Assembly: GCA_041538185.1 (NCBI GenBank)
Contig: JBGORM010000009.1
Coordinates: 1 to 64,000, forward strand
Length of the DNA stretch: 64,000 nt
Reading direction: 5' to 3'
Source: Melioribacteraceae bacterium 4301-Me
GTDB taxonomy: Bacteria > Bacteroidota > Ignavibacteria > Ignavibacteriales > Melioribacteraceae
The notes below the pieces were generated by a model. That model saw only the letters and a list, made by a program, of their open reading frames with translations. It was not told the DNA's origin and searched no databases. Shown piece by piece: positions 38,021 to 48,742 of the stretch. The first letter of the stretch is position 1. Each line of letters starts with the position of its first letter. Both the position numbers and the translations under genes were made by a program.

Positions 38021-39697
38021 TTAGTTTACAGTTGTAACATTTTTATTCTCATTATCTTCTTTTTCTGTATCCTCCTTCAACTTAAATTTTGTATAAAGAA
38101 TAGAAGTAATAATAAGAACTATTCCCAATGCCAAGAAGGATATTATTCTATAGCTAGGTTCTAACATCGTAATTCCGATAATCAGAACATATATAATTGT
38201 AAGAACCAAAGTAAGAAGTGCCATCCATCTGTATTTTTTGTTGTTCAGCAGTTTGCTCATCAAATAATAAAATAGTGCAACACCAATCCAAGAAAGACTA
38301 ACATATTGTTGTGGAATAATATGATATAATGCATAGGGAAACATGAAAAATGCCGTTACTAAGTATGCAATTCTCATCTTTTCTGTTTTTAACTCTAATC
38401 GGTCTTTTTGCCAGTTTAAGATTCTCGCACTTAGAAGCGCTACGAACCCAAAGCTTAAACTTACCCATCCTATTCTGCCAGCAAGAATTAAATAAGCAAT
38501 AAACAACAATAAATAGATTATGAAATTTGCAACAACTATAAACTTTGAACGGAACCAAATTGCAGTGGAAACCACAAGTAAACTTTGCCAGCAAAGCCAT
38601 ATAAAAAAGTTAGGCAAGGTGAACTTAGAAATTATTGCAACGCTTAAAGCAAAATATCCTAATAACGAATAAAAGAAAGTAGAGTATTTGCTTTTTTCTT
38701 TAACCCAAAACAAAATCGATATCAATAGGAATACAATTGATGCTATAAAATGTGATAACGGCAGTAACTCTTTGAACTTGGAAACAGTAATTATTAAAAA
38801 CAAACCATAAGAACCAGCACAATTAATCATTGTGCTGATTATAATCTTATAATCTTCTTGTTTAGTTTTATCTCTAAAAAGATTTCCTACTGAAATAATA
38901 AAGGCATATATTAAAAGAGATATAACAGTAATGTAAGGTAATTTTAAGGTATGAATTTCGTTCCCTAATAAGGGATTATTTATGAACATCAAAAAGAATG
39001 TAAAATAAATTAGAAAAATGCTGTAAGTGTAAAACCCTTCCCAATTAAATTTATTCTTAAACAAAACTGTTAAAATAGAGGAAAACAAAAGTGCTGAAGT
39101 AATGAAATAAATTTCATTGCTAATTAATGCTGTTGTTAACAAAAGGGTAATTCCCAAACTGCTGAGATAGGATGACTTTCTTTTGTATGATGCAATTAAA
39201 TAAATAATATTTGTGAAAATTAATAAGATTATTTCTGTAGTAAGATTTTCAATTAAAGGAACAGTCCCAAAAAAATGCAATCGCAGTGTTGTGAAGTAAA
39301 GTAAAAGAAGGCCGCCGCCAAATAAATATTTTGATACAAAAGCATAATTTTTTCTCCAATAGTAAGAAAGCAGTATTAATATAGATACCATAACATAACC
39401 AATAGCTATTGGGAATAATGGGGGGAGATTGTTATAAGGGAAGGTTAGAAGAAAAATTATTCCTAATGCTAAAATAACAATGCCGCTCTTTGCAAACCAA
39501 AATTGTCCAATTTGCAATTCAAGCTTATCAGTTTTATCAGAAGATTTAATTTGTAGAAATTGTGGAATTTTTATATCTGACTGAATCGAATAGTTTTCAA
39601 GATTAAGAAGGTTTTCTAAGCGAGAAATTCTTGATTCTAAATTTTTTAAATAATTTAAAATCTGGCTGAGGTTTATCTCATTTGAAGAAGCATCCAT
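38021..39697 (-). CDS. Polytopic membrane protein, DUF2339-like
   Basis: A 558-residue protein with about eighteen hydrophobic segments filling residues ~70-540. The N-terminus is a short coiled-coil (LSQILNYLKNLESRISRLENLL) and the C-terminus is a charged tail. This layout, with the early motif FWFAKSGIVILALGIIFLL, resembles DUF2339 membrane proteins, whose function is not known. It lies just upstream of the Rieske gene, but nothing in the sequence links it to electron transfer. Confidence 0.7.
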   Translation of the reverse strand: MDASSNEINLSQILNYLKNLESRISRLENLLNLENYSIQSDIKIPQFLQIKSSDKTDKLELQIGQFWFAKSGIVILALGIIFLLTFPYNNLPPLFPIAIGYVMVSILILLSYYWRKNYAFVSKYLFGGGLLLLYFTTLRLHFFGTVPLIENLTTEIILLIFTNIIYLIASYKRKSSYLSSLGITLLLTTALISNEIYFITSALLFSSILTVLFKNKFNWEGFYTYSIFLIYFTFFLMFINNPLLGNEIHTLKLPYITVISLLIYAFIISVGNLFRDKTKQEDYKIIISTMINCAGSYGLFLIITVSKFKELLPLSHFIASIVFLLISILFWVKEKSKYSTFFYSLLGYFALSVAIISKFTLPNFFIWLCWQSLLVVSTAIWFRSKFIVVANFIIYLLLFIAYLILAGRIGWVSLSFGFVALLSARILNWQKDRLELKTEKMRIAYLVTAFFMFPYALYHIIPQQYVSLSWIGVALFYYLMSKLLNNKKYRWMALLTLVLTIIYVLIIGITMLEPSYRIISFLALGIVLIITSILYTKFKLKEDTEKEDNENKNVTTVN

Positions 39698-40057
39698 AAT
39701 TAATATCCTTGGATGTTTATTTTTCTTCTTATTACAACTTCGCCTATTCTCTTAGCTAAAAGAAAAGGCTATAATTTATATTAATGCTTATAATTATTTT
39801 CTAAGAAAGTTTTAATGAGATAATCAGCCATAAATTCTGATTTGAAAATAATTTTATTGATGGGATAATGCAAGCTAAAAAATCAAAAAAAATTCAAGTA
39901 AAATGGATGCTTTGACTTTTTTGATTAAGAAAAAAGCGAAGCAGAGCTTAAAGTAAAAATTTTTTGAGGAGGGTTTTTTAGCTAAGAAAATCAATGATAG
40001 TAAACAGAAATTTTATTTAGTTCAGCCCGCTTCGCTTTTTAATGCTAAAAAGGAGAA
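39698..40057. other. 360-base intergenic region with a long-range inverted repeat
   Basis: No ORF is seen. AAAAAGCGAAGC (39931-39942) and GCTTCGCTTTTT (40029-40040) are perfect inverted repeats 86 bases apart. Read on the minus strand, the second arm ends in a T-run, so the whole could be a large terminator-like fold downstream of the peroxiredoxin gene. Confidence 0.5.
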
Positions 40058-40714
40058 TTATTTATCAAGACTTTTATAAGTGAACCACCAATCGTATCCG
40101 TCTTTCACCTTTAATCTTTCTTCAGCACCTGTAACATCTTTAGGCGGAGGTATAATAACTTTATCACCAATTAATTCGTTATTAGGCCAATTTTCGGGCA
40201 TAGCAACCTTGTTTTTGTCTGAAATTTGTAATGCCTTTAATGCCCTTAAAATCTCATCGATTTGTCTGCCAACTTCTTGTGGATAGTAAATCATTAGTCT
40301 TATAATTCCCTCAGGGTCAACAATAAAGACCGCTCTTACGGTATTTGTGCCTTTACTGGGATGGATCATTCCAAGTTTACTGCCGACTTTGCCCATATCA
40401 TCAGCAATTACTGGAAAAGGTATTTTAACACCAACTTTCTCATTAATCCATTCAATCCATTTAATGTGAGAGAAAATCTGGTCAATTGATAATCCAATTA
40501 GTTCAGCATTCAGTTTCTTAAATTGGTCGCTTCTTTTTGCAAAAGCTATAAATTCAGTTGTACAAACTGGAGTAAAGTCAGCTGGGTGGCTGAATAAAAC
40601 AAACCACTTGCCTTTCATATCGTCCGGCAGTTTCATCATACCATGTGTGGTTTGAACTTCCATGCTTGGGAATTTCTCGCCTAATAAAGGAATTCCGCTT
40701 CTTGTTTCTTCCAT
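40058..40714 (-). CDS. 1-Cys peroxiredoxin (Prx6/AhpC-TSA family)
   Basis: A 218-residue cytoplasmic thiol peroxidase. The peroxidatic cysteine is C51 in [13 protein letters not shown]. It is the only cysteine in the chain, so the enzyme is of the 1-Cys type and needs an external thiol for recycling. The length and the C-terminal dimerisation part ([29 protein letters not shown]) fit the Prx6-like group. It reduces hydrogen peroxide and organic peroxides. AGGAGGCAGAAAAATG provides a good ribosome site. It stands alone between AT-rich gaps. Confidence 0.95.
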   Translation of the reverse strand: MEETRSGIPLLGEKFPSMEVQTTHGMMKLPDDMKGKWFVLFSHPADFTPVCTTEFIAFAKRSDQFKKLNAELIGLSIDQIFSHIKWIEWINEKVGVKIPFPVIADDMGKVGSKLGMIHPSKGTNTVRAVFIVDPEGIIRLMIYYPQEVGRQIDEILRALKALQISDKNKVAMPENWPNNELIGDKVIIPPPKDVTGAEERLKVKDGYDWWFTYKSLDK

Positions 40715-40890
40715 TTTTCTGCCTCCTAATTAATAAACTAATTTTTTAGCCAAATAAAAAAAGTTGCACTTTAAATTTACTTAATAGGTTTACCCCTTTC
40801 AATTTTTGCTAAGAGAATTAAGAATTCATTGTATATCTACTTGCATTTGATTTAATTTGCACTCAAATAATTAACAAATGAGCACTAAAG

Positions 40891-41109
40891 ATGATAAGTA
40901 AAGAATTACTCGAAGCTATATGTTGTGTGGAATCGGGTGCTGACCTGATTGTTGATGGCGACTATCTTGTCTCTACCGATATAAACACCAGAAGAAGGTA
41001 TAGAATTGAAAATGGTATACCCATCTTACTCATCGAACAATCAGAAAAACTTGATTTGGAAACCTGGAAAAATATTATGAAAAAGCATGGTAAAACTTTT
41101 AATGATTGA
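40891..41109 (+). CDS. Trm112-like (UPF0434-type) small protein lacking the zinc cysteines
   Basis: A 72-residue protein. The order LLEAICC...YLVSTDINTRRRYRIENGIPILLIEQ matches the Trm112/UPF0434 layout LLEILVCPxCKG...CxxCxxxYPIRDGIPVLL. The CPxC knuckle is reduced to CCVE and the second CxxC is absent, so zinc binding is unlikely. Trm112 proteins activate methyltransferases as small partners. This version may keep only the interaction surface. The start has no strong ribosome site. The gene lies between the peroxiredoxin and the TPR gene. Confidence 0.75.
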   Translation: MISKELLEAICCVESGADLIVDGDYLVSTDINTRRRYRIENGIPILLIEQSEKLDLETWKNIMKKHGKTFND

Positions 41110-41204
41110 TTTATTTTATTCTTTCTTTACCTGTTTGTTGAGGGTTAATTTTTAGATTTATACTGATAATAAAGTGAATTTCTGAAAGATTATTTTTGTT
41201 TTAT

Positions 41205-43055
41205 ATGAAAAGGCACATATTAGTTCTGTTAATATTTTTTGTCGCAAGTCAAATTGCTGCCCAATTACAACAGTCGCTAAATAACAAATATCAACTTGCA
41301 CAAAGTTTTGAACAGGATGGTCAATTAGAAAAAGCGGCTTCACTCTTTCTTGAACTTTATAATGCACAGCCGAACAATCCAATTTATTTAGAAGACTTAA
41401 ATCGGGTTTATTTGAAGCAGAAGAAGTATGATTTATCTGTACAATTGCTTTTAGATGGTATTAAAGCAAGGCCGACTGACATTACACTCTACGGGTTACT
41501 TGGTTCTACTTATTTTATTATGGATGACAAAGACAAAGCACATGAAGCTTGGGATAATGGTATAAAATCTAATTCAGAGTCAATTACTGCATATCGTTTG
41601 ATGGCAAATTATGCTTTGCAAAACAGAGATTTTGAGACTGCTGTTAAATATTTGAAAGAAGCAAAAAGAAAATCTGCCGACCCGTTAATTTTTTCTTATG
41701 ACTTAGCTAATATTTATTCTTCACAAATGGATTTTGCTTCTGCAATGAAAGAATATTGTGAACTTTTGGTTCAAAAACCAAATCAAATTGATGTGGTAAA
41801 AGCAAGAATTCAAAATTATATTAGTCGGCCAGGTTCTCTACCACAATCTTTAGATATAGTTAACAACTTCCTAAAAAGCAGTAGGTCGCCGGTTCTTTAT
41901 GACCTGCTTGCTTTTCTTTATATGCAAGCTGATAATTACGAGGCTGCTCTTAATTCAATAATAAAATATGATGAGTTAATAAATTCTCAAGGTGTTCGAC
42001 TTTTGGGGTTCGCTCAAGAAGCAATGAGGAATAACAAGTATGAACAGGCTACTAAAGCATATAAATTAATTATTGATAAATATAAGAACTCATCTTTATT
42101 GCCTATTGCTCATTTAGGTTATACAAAAACATTGGAGGCTTTAACAGACCAAAAATATTCAGATAGTACAGAAAATTGGAAGCCATATAAAAAATTAAAA
42201 GTTGTGGGAAAAGAAGATTACTTAAAAGTTATTGACGCATATAAAAGCTTAATCAATATTAATAACAATTCGGCCATTAAAGATGAAGCAGTATTTCGAA
42301 TGGCAATGATATATAAAGATAAACTTTTAGATTTTTACAAGGCTGACAGTCTTTTAACAATAGATTCAAAACTTTCTCCATCAAGTGAATTTGGCGTTAA
42401 AGCAAATATTGAATTAGGGAAGGTTAAAATTTATCAAGGTGAGTTAAAATCTGCGGCAGATTTTTTTGAAAAAGTTGAGAAAAATCCGAGAGCTTCAATA
42501 AATCTTAAGAATGAAGCTGCATATTACAATGCTAAGATTTTATTTTGGTCTAATAAATTTAAAGAAGCACTTTCTAAGTTAAACCAGGTACAATCAAATT
42601 TAGCTTATTCTTTTGCCAACGATGCAATTGCATTGTCGTTTCTAATATCCATCTCAAAAAATGATTCAACAGCCCTATCAAATTATGCGGCTATTGATTT
42701 ACTTACTGAACGAAACAAAATTTCTGATGCGATAGAAAAAATCAAAGATTTCTTGCCTAAGCTAAGCTCGTTTATACTTAAGGACTTAATAACGGTTAAA
42801 TATGCTGAACTTTTAATTGCAGAAAACAATTACCCAATTGCAATAAAAATTCTTGAGGGGACAGTTAGTCAAAAACCAGCAAGTATATATTCAGACAAAT
42901 CAATGTTTTTATTAGGTAAAATTTACCAATTTGCTATAAATGACCGAATTAAAGCATTAGAAAATTATACAAGGCTACTTGAAAGTTTCCCTAACTCATT
43001 ATATCTTGAAGAAGTTCGTGAACAAATAAATGCTTTAACAACTAAAGGCGGTTAA
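41205..43055 (+). CDS. Secreted/periplasmic TPR-repeat protein
   Basis: A 616-residue protein. The ATG at 41205 gives a clean signal peptide ([20 protein letters not shown]). The remainder is helical TPR-type repeats, for example [63 protein letters not shown] and a last block [26 protein letters not shown]. It may scaffold envelope complexes; no enzyme motif is present. It ends one base before the clpX start, so both are on one transcript. Confidence 0.85.
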   Translation: MKRHILVLLIFFVASQIAAQLQQSLNNKYQLAQSFEQDGQLEKAASLFLELYNAQPNNPIYLEDLNRVYLKQKKYDLSVQLLLDGIKARPTDITLYGLLGSTYFIMDDKDKAHEAWDNGIKSNSESITAYRLMANYALQNRDFETAVKYLKEAKRKSADPLIFSYDLANIYSSQMDFASAMKEYCELLVQKPNQIDVVKARIQNYISRPGSLPQSLDIVNNFLKSSRSPVLYDLLAFLYMQADNYEAALNSIIKYDELINSQGVRLLGFAQEAMRNNKYEQATKAYKLIIDKYKNSSLLPIAHLGYTKTLEALTDQKYSDSTENWKPYKKLKVVGKEDYLKVIDAYKSLININNNSAIKDEAVFRMAMIYKDKLLDFYKADSLLTIDSKLSPSSEFGVKANIELGKVKIYQGELKSAADFFEKVEKNPRASINLKNEAAYYNAKILFWSNKFKEALSKLNQVQSNLAYSFANDAIALSFLISISKNDSTALSNYAAIDLLTERNKISDAIEKIKDFLPKLSSFILKDLITVKYAELLIAENNYPIAIKILEGTVSQKPASIYSDKSMFLLGKIYQFAINDRIKALENYTRLLESFPNSLYLEEVREQINALTTKGG

Positions 43056-43056
43056 A

Positions 43057-44310
43057 ATGACAGAGGATAATAGCGGTAAAACGGTTAAATGTTCCTTTTG
43101 CGGAAGAGACGGTTCAGAGGTAACAAGTATGGTCGCCGGTCCTGATGTTTATATCTGTGATATCTGTATTAAAACTAGCGTCGATATTTTGAAAAATAAT
43201 TTATCGTCTTTTAGTAGAAAGGAAAAGTTTCATGCCTCGTTAACTCCTGAGATGATTAAAAAAGCTTTAGATGAATATGTAATTGACCAAGATAAAGCAA
43301 AAAAAATATTAGCGGTTGCTGTTTATAATCACTATAAAAGAATTTCCAGTTCCTCTTCAATGTTTGATTTGGATGATGTTGAAATTGAAAAGAGCAATAT
43401 TTTGTTGATTGGTCCTACTGGTGTAGGAAAAACCTTATTGGCTCAAACGCTTGCAAAAATTTTAGACGTCCCCTTTGCAATTGCAGACGCTACAACACTT
43501 ACCGAAGCCGGTTACGTAGGTGATGATGTTGAAACAGTATTGGTGCGTTTGCTTCAAGCTGCTGATTACAATTTGGACAAGGCGCAAAAAGGAATTGTTT
43601 ACATCGATGAAATAGATAAAATTTCTAGAAAAAGTGAAAGTACGTCAATTACAAGAGATGTGTCGGGCGAAGGCGTTCAACAAGCACTATTAAAAATATT
43701 GGAAGGTACAGTTGCAGGTGTTCCTCCCCGCGGGGGCAGAAAACACCCTGAACAAAGTCTAATAAACGTTAACACAAAAAATATTCTTTTTATTTGTGGC
43801 GGCGCTTTTGATGGAATTGAATCTATAATTGCTTCTCGTATAAACAAAAATACAATTGGCTTTGATACCGAAATAAATAATACAATAAAAGAAGATAGAG
43901 ATAATCTTGTGCAAAAGGTTTTACCGGAAGATTTAATTAAGTATGGACTTATACCAGAGTTAGTGGGAAGACTTCCAATTATTGCACCATTAAATTCGTT
44001 AAACGAAAAAGCACTAAAGAACATTTTAACTGAACCAAAAAATGCTATTATTAAACAATACAAAAAACTTTTCATGATGGAAGGTGTTGAACTGGAATTC
44101 GATCAGAAAGCTTTAGATGAAATTGTTAAAATAACTCTTAAAAGAAAAACAGGTGCACGGGCATTGCGTTCTATTGTTGAGGGTATATTGTTGGATGTAA
44201 TGTATGAATTGCCAACTTTGGATAATGTGGATAAATGCTTAATTACCCGCGATACTGTAGTGAAAGGCGAAAAACCTTTGTTCATTGAATCAGACCGTAA
44301 GACCGCCTAA
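43057..44310 (+). CDS. clpX: ClpX ATPase, specificity subunit of the ClpXP protease
   Basis: A 417-residue AAA+ unfoldase. The N-terminal zinc-binding domain uses C12, C15, C34 and C37 ([12 protein letters not shown]). Walker A is GPTGVGKT (119-126), the pore loop GYVGD is at 152-156, Walker B is VYIDEID (181-187), and the R-K-H loop RGGRKHPEQ is intact. ClpX unfolds tagged proteins and feeds ClpP. Neither clpP nor tig is next to it here, although those genes are its usual neighbours in many bacteria; instead a TPR gene lies directly upstream. Confidence 0.97.
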   Translation: MTEDNSGKTVKCSFCGRDGSEVTSMVAGPDVYICDICIKTSVDILKNNLSSFSRKEKFHASLTPEMIKKALDEYVIDQDKAKKILAVAVYNHYKRISSSSSMFDLDDVEIEKSNILLIGPTGVGKTLLAQTLAKILDVPFAIADATTLTEAGYVGDDVETVLVRLLQAADYNLDKAQKGIVYIDEIDKISRKSESTSITRDVSGEGVQQALLKILEGTVAGVPPRGGRKHPEQSLINVNTKNILFICGGAFDGIESIIASRINKNTIGFDTEINNTIKEDRDNLVQKVLPEDLIKYGLIPELVGRLPIIAPLNSLNEKALKNILTEPKNAIIKQYKKLFMMEGVELEFDQKALDEIVKITLKRKTGARALRSIVEGILLDVMYELPTLDNVDKCLITRDTVVKGEKPLFIESDRKTA

Positions 44311-44391
44311 GTATTCTTTAGGTCTTTTACTTATCCATTGCAGAAAGAAAAATGCAAATCTATTTTTGCCTTCAGTGAAAAGTATTCTATT

Positions 44392-45645
44392 ATGAAAAAA
44401 ATATTTCTTTTACTGGTCTTATATGTAACTGCAACATATGCTCAATCAAAGTTATTGATATACATGGACCTTGAGCAAACAGACCACTTAAAAGCATACG
44501 GGATTACTTATAATGCACTAAAATCTGGTTCAGTTGCAGATTGGCTGCTTAATTATAGGGGTGGTTCCTTTATGCTTGACTACACAGAAGATTTGGCAAT
44601 GAAATGTAGATTAAAAGGGGTAGCTTTTGAAAAAATTTCGCCAACTGAGGCAGCTAAAATATATGCACTGGTTCAAAGTAACGACCAAAATATGGATGTT
44701 GTTAGACTGGAAAAGGCTCCCAAAATTGCTGTCTATGTTCCACCTGGATTTAAACCTTGGGACGATGCTGTAACTCTTGCTTTAGAATATGCAGAGGTAC
44801 CGTACGATAAAATTTGGGTGGAAGAAATCCTAAATGGCAGTTTAAAAAAATATGATTGGTTACATTTGCATCATGAAGATTTTACTGGACAGTATGGAAA
44901 ATTTTATGCTTCATTTGGGAATGCTCAATGGTATATAGAGCAGCAAATGACTTACGAAAATGAAGCTAAAAAACTTGGCTTCAAAAAAGTTTCTGAAATG
45001 GAAAAAGCAGTTGTTCAAGCTATAAAAGATTACGTTGGACAAGGTGGATTTTTGTTTGCAATGTGTTCCGCAACTGACTCTTTCGATATTGCTCTTGCTG
45101 CAATGAACGTGGATATTTGTGATAGAATGTATGACGGCGACCCTCCCGACCCAGATGCTCAAAAGAAACTAAATTATTCAAACACTTTAGCCTTCCAAAA
45201 TTTTACTTTGGAAATGAACCCACTTGTCTATGAGTTCAGTGATATTGATATACAACCATCCGAAATAGGAAGTCAACAAAACGATTATTTTACTTTGTTT
45301 GATTTCTCCGCAAAGTATGACCCTGTCCCGACGATGCTTACACAAGACCATGTTAATGTTATTCATGGCTTTATGGGTCAAACTACAATGTTTAGGAAAA
45401 AGCTCATTAAACCCTCCGTAATTATTTTGGCTGAACGAGCCGGTACAGACCAAGTAAAGTATATTCATGGAAACTATGGCAGAGGAACTTTTACTTTTTA
45501 TGGTGGTCATGACCCGGAAGATTATCAGCATGCTGTTGGAGACCCGCCTACAGATCTTAGTCTATATAAAAATTCACCAGGCTATAGATTAATTCTTAAC
45601 AACATTCTTTTTCCAGCAGCTAAAAAGAAAAAACAGAAAACATAA
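44392..45645 (+). CDS. Secreted protein with a class I amidotransferase-like fold (often labelled asparagine synthetase B in Bacteroidota)
   Basis: A 417-residue exported protein. The ATG at 44392 follows 54 bases of in-frame sequence and gives a signal peptide ending TYAQ. The central part has alternating beta/alpha features: IAVYVPPGFKPWDDAVTLALE, YDWLHLHHEDFTG, and VGQGGFLFAMCSATDSFD, where the GG....C turn resembles the nucleophile elbow of class I amidotransferase-like proteins. Nothing resembles the Ntn-type glutaminase or ATP site of true asparagine synthetase B, so that common label is doubtful. The C-terminus (GNYGRGTFTFYGGHDPEDY) also fits a GATase-like domain. Substrate unknown. 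Confidence 0.65.
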   Translation: MKKIFLLLVLYVTATYAQSKLLIYMDLEQTDHLKAYGITYNALKSGSVADWLLNYRGGSFMLDYTEDLAMKCRLKGVAFEKISPTEAAKIYALVQSNDQNMDVVRLEKAPKIAVYVPPGFKPWDDAVTLALEYAEVPYDKIWVEEILNGSLKKYDWLHLHHEDFTGQYGKFYASFGNAQWYIEQQMTYENEAKKLGFKKVSEMEKAVVQAIKDYVGQGGFLFAMCSATDSFDIALAAMNVDICDRMYDGDPPDPDAQKKLNYSNTLAFQNFTLEMNPLVYEFSDIDIQPSEIGSQQNDYFTLFDFSAKYDPVPTMLTQDHVNVIHGFMGQTTMFRKKLIKPSVIILAERAGTDQVKYIHGNYGRGTFTFYGGHDPEDYQHAVGDPPTDLSLYKNSPGYRLILNNILFPAAKKKKQKT

Positions 45646-45861
45646 ATTAGAACTCATGTATAACATAACTCTTATATTTTTCTCAGAAATACAGCAGCAA
45701 ATTTTTTTGAATAAATTAAAGGACTTTTAAGCATCTTTACTGCAATAACTAAAGTTGAGTATTTATTCCTTTCATAATAGTCTAATGCCCCAAAAAAAAT
45801 CTGCATTAAAACTTAAAAATTCGGATATTCGAACTGCCAAAAACAATTAAAGGGAACTGCT

Positions 45862-48444
45862 ATGAAAAAATTAGTGGTGTTCTTTCTTTTGTTGATTTCA
45901 ACCGCAACAGTTATCTCTCAAACTCTAAAATCACCAGAACAATTTCTTGGCTATAAGGTAGGCAGCGATTACAAAATAGCAGACTATGAAACAATTCAAC
46001 AATATTTTAAACATCTTGCCGAGAATTCTGATAAAATTATTTATCGTGAAATAGGAAAAACCTCGCTTAATAGAAATATGTTCATGGCGATTTTAAGTTC
46101 ATCCGAGAATCTTAAAAATCTCGATAAGTATAAACAAATAATTTCTGAACTTTCAGACCCAAGAAAAATCAGTGATGATGTTGCACACAAGCTTGCTCAA
46201 GAAGGTAAGGTAGTTGTGCTTGTAACATGTAATATTCATTCAACTGAAATTGCATCTGCGCAAATGTCAATGGAATTAGCTTACAAGTTGATAACCGGTA
46301 CTGCGCCACAAAAGGTGAATGAGTCACTTAATAATATTATTTTTCTCCTTATACCTTCATTAAATCCCGATGGTACTTCAATGGTAGTTGATTGGTACAA
46401 TAAGTATGTTAACACTGAATATGATGGTAGTCCAATGCCATGGCTTTATCATTATTATGCTGGACATGATAACAATCGAGACTGGTTCATGTTTAATCTC
46501 CCCGAAACAAAAAATGTAGCCAAGATCGCATTCAAGGAATTCTTACCTCAAGTTTGGTTAGATGAACATCAAATGGGGAGTACTGGTGCAAGGCTATTTG
46601 TTATGCCTTATAAAGATCCTGTTAATCCTAACGTGCATCCATTAAACTGGAGATGGCAGAAGGTTTTGGGGGGACTGCAATGCTTGGATTTACAAGAACA
46701 AGGCTTTAAGGGGGTTATCGATAATGCTTATTATGAAGGCTGGTGGGAAGGAGCAGCGCATAATGGTATGTGGCATAATCAAATTGCATTGCTTTCTGAA
46801 ATGGCGAGTTGTAATGTAGCGAGTCCAATTTACATTGACCCTTCAGAAGTGAAAGCTACAAATGAGATAACAACTTATGATATTAGAACAAACTATCCTG
46901 ACCCTTGGCGCGGTGGATGGTGGCGCTTGAGAGATATTGTTGATTATGAACTCGCTCTTACTTACAGCTTGCTTCAAAGTACAGCTAAGTATAAAACCAG
47001 GTTACTTTACGATTATTACTCGATGTGTAAAGACGCTGTTGAAAAAGGGAAAACTGAGAGCCCTTATGCGTTTGTAATACCACGTGACCAACATGACCCT
47101 GTTACAACCTCGAAAATGATTGAAATACTTCAATTGGGCGGAGTTGAAGTAAATTATTCTGATAAAGAATTTAAAATCGATAATATTACTTATCCAGCTA
47201 ATTCGTATATAATTTATTTAGCTCAACCTAATGGAAGGTATGTAAAAGATTTATTTGAAGAACAGGATTATCCTGACTTAAGAACGTCGCGTACTCAAAC
47301 ACCAATTAGACCTTACGATGTTGCTGGATGGACGTTGCCATATATGATGGGAGTGAAATTTTTTACTATTGAAAAACCTTTTTCATTGGAAACAAAATCA
47401 TTAGATAACCCAAATTATCAATCTGGTTTTGTAGAAAATTCTTCTGGCAAATATTTTATTGCTCCAGCCGGCTTGAATGTAAATTCTACACTAATAAACA
47501 AACTTCAAAAAGAAAATATACCTGTCTATTGGACTACAGAAAAAATTTCTACTAACTCAAAAGAATTCATGCAAGGCAGTGTTGTAGTTTCGGCAAGTGA
47601 AAAAAGTAAGAGCTTTCTTGAAACTATTGCTAAAGAGCTTCACTTAAAAATTTATTCTGTGGAAAATGTTGATGTTTCCAAACTTAAAGAACTTAAAAAA
47701 GTGAGACTTGGCATTTACAATTCATATTCAGCAAATATGGATGAAGGTTGGACAAGGCTTCTTTTAGAAAATTATGGTTTCGAATTTAAGCGGCTGGAGA
47801 ACAAAGATTTTAAAAACAAGAGATTGAAGGATATAGTGGATGTGATAATTATTCCTGATATGGAACCAGAAATAATTAAAACCGGAAAATTTAGCGGCGG
47901 TCGTGCGCGCTTCTACAGGCCAAAGCCGCCTGAATATGAAGGTGGTATTGAAAAAGAAGGTGTAGAAAACTTAAAAACATTTGTTGAAAAAGATGGCGGT
48001 TATATAATTACAATCGGTAATGCTTGTAATTTTGCTATTGAAGACTTGGGTGTGCATGTCAATAATATATTGAAAAATGTAAAAAGTGATAACTTTTATT
48101 GTCCGGGCTCTTTATTAAAAATGATAGTAGACAATACTCAACCGCTTGGCTATGGATTAGAAAATGAAATAATTGGTTATCAAAACTCCAATATTGCTTT
48201 TGCTACTACAGTACCTTTTGGTCAATACGATAGATCAATTGTTGTTAGATACCCAACAAAGAATATCTTAAAATCCGGATTTCTAAATGGGGAGGACTAT
48301 CTTTATCAACGAGGCGCTGCAGTAGATGTTAAACAAAAAAAAGGCCATGTTGTACTTTTGGGGTTTAAACCTCAAAATAGGCATCAAACTTTTGGTACGT
48401 TTAAATTACTTTTTAATGCAATACACATGGCAGGCATGAATTAA
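45862..48444 (+). CDS. Secreted M14-family zinc carboxypeptidase
   Basis: An 860-residue secreted peptidase, with signal peptide ~1-20. The zinc ligands are H126 and E129 (CNIHSTEIAS) and probably H236 (WLDEHQMGSTG). NPDGTSMVVDWYNKY supplies the substrate-binding Asn/Arg region expected in M14. The C-terminal ~300 residues are beta/alpha and contain DVIIIPDM and FVEKDGGYIITIGNACNFAI, like the class I amidotransferase-like domain often attached to Bacteroidota M14 proteins. It probably trims peptides outside the cytoplasm. AAAGGGA lies ahead of the start. Neighbouring M24, M16 and GATase-like genes suggest a peptide-using lifestyle. Confidence 0.9.
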   Translation: MKKLVVFFLLLISTATVISQTLKSPEQFLGYKVGSDYKIADYETIQQYFKHLAENSDKIIYREIGKTSLNRNMFMAILSSSENLKNLDKYKQIISELSDPRKISDDVAHKLAQEGKVVVLVTCNIHSTEIASAQMSMELAYKLITGTAPQKVNESLNNIIFLLIPSLNPDGTSMVVDWYNKYVNTEYDGSPMPWLYHYYAGHDNNRDWFMFNLPETKNVAKIAFKEFLPQVWLDEHQMGSTGARLFVMPYKDPVNPNVHPLNWRWQKVLGGLQCLDLQEQGFKGVIDNAYYEGWWEGAAHNGMWHNQIALLSEMASCNVASPIYIDPSEVKATNEITTYDIRTNYPDPWRGGWWRLRDIVDYELALTYSLLQSTAKYKTRLLYDYYSMCKDAVEKGKTESPYAFVIPRDQHDPVTTSKMIEILQLGGVEVNYSDKEFKIDNITYPANSYIIYLAQPNGRYVKDLFEEQDYPDLRTSRTQTPIRPYDVAGWTLPYMMGVKFFTIEKPFSLETKSLDNPNYQSGFVENSSGKYFIAPAGLNVNSTLINKLQKENIPVYWTTEKISTNSKEFMQGSVVVSASEKSKSFLETIAKELHLKIYSVENVDVSKLKELKKVRLGIYNSYSANMDEGWTRLLLENYGFEFKRLENKDFKNKRLKDIVDVIIIPDMEPEIIKTGKFSGGRARFYRPKPPEYEGGIEKEGVENLKTFVEKDGGYIITIGNACNFAIEDLGVHVNNILKNVKSDNFYCPGSLLKMIVDNTQPLGYGLENEIIGYQNSNIAFATTVPFGQYDRSIVVRYPTKNILKSGFLNGEDYLYQRGAAVDVKQKKGHVVLLGFKPQNRHQTFGTFKLLFNAIHMAGMN

Positions 48445-48554
48445 AAAAATGTTTTACCAAATATGTATTACAAAAAACGATATAAAGGGAAATCTTTCCA
48501 AAAAAATTGTGATTTTACCTTTTATGTCACAAGTGTGAAAATCGAAAAGTAATT

Positions 48555-48614
48555 GAAGGGTTTGTACTTACACAATAATACTCAGCTGATTATAATGATA
48601 AGTGCAGACCCTTC
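48555..48614 (+). other. Long imperfect stem-loop upstream of glyS
   Basis: GAAGGGTTTGTACTTA (48555-48570) and TAAGTGCAGACCCTTC (48599-48614) pair over 16 bp with two G-T pairs around a 28-base loop that contains TCAGCTGA. It lies about 130 bases before the glyS start. No T-box core motif or T-run follows, so its role (leader RNA, processing site or terminator) is open. Confidence 0.45.
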
Positions 48615-48742
48615 CTTAGTTAAATTTTCACTATTTATTTACCAATTACTTTTAACCCCGCCCGTATAAGAATATATGAAATCAGGTTTAACTTTTATTT
48701 CTATCTTCAGAGCCCTTTTCTTATATTTGCCAGAAAAATTTT

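Noticed and set aside
44392..45645. True asparagine synthetase B
   Set aside because: The protein is exported and has neither an N-terminal catalytic Cys glutaminase domain nor the ATP-binding SGGxDS motif.
48555..48742. T-box riboswitch before glyS
   Set aside because: No T-box core, specifier loop or terminator/antiterminator pair could be found; only one strong stem is present.
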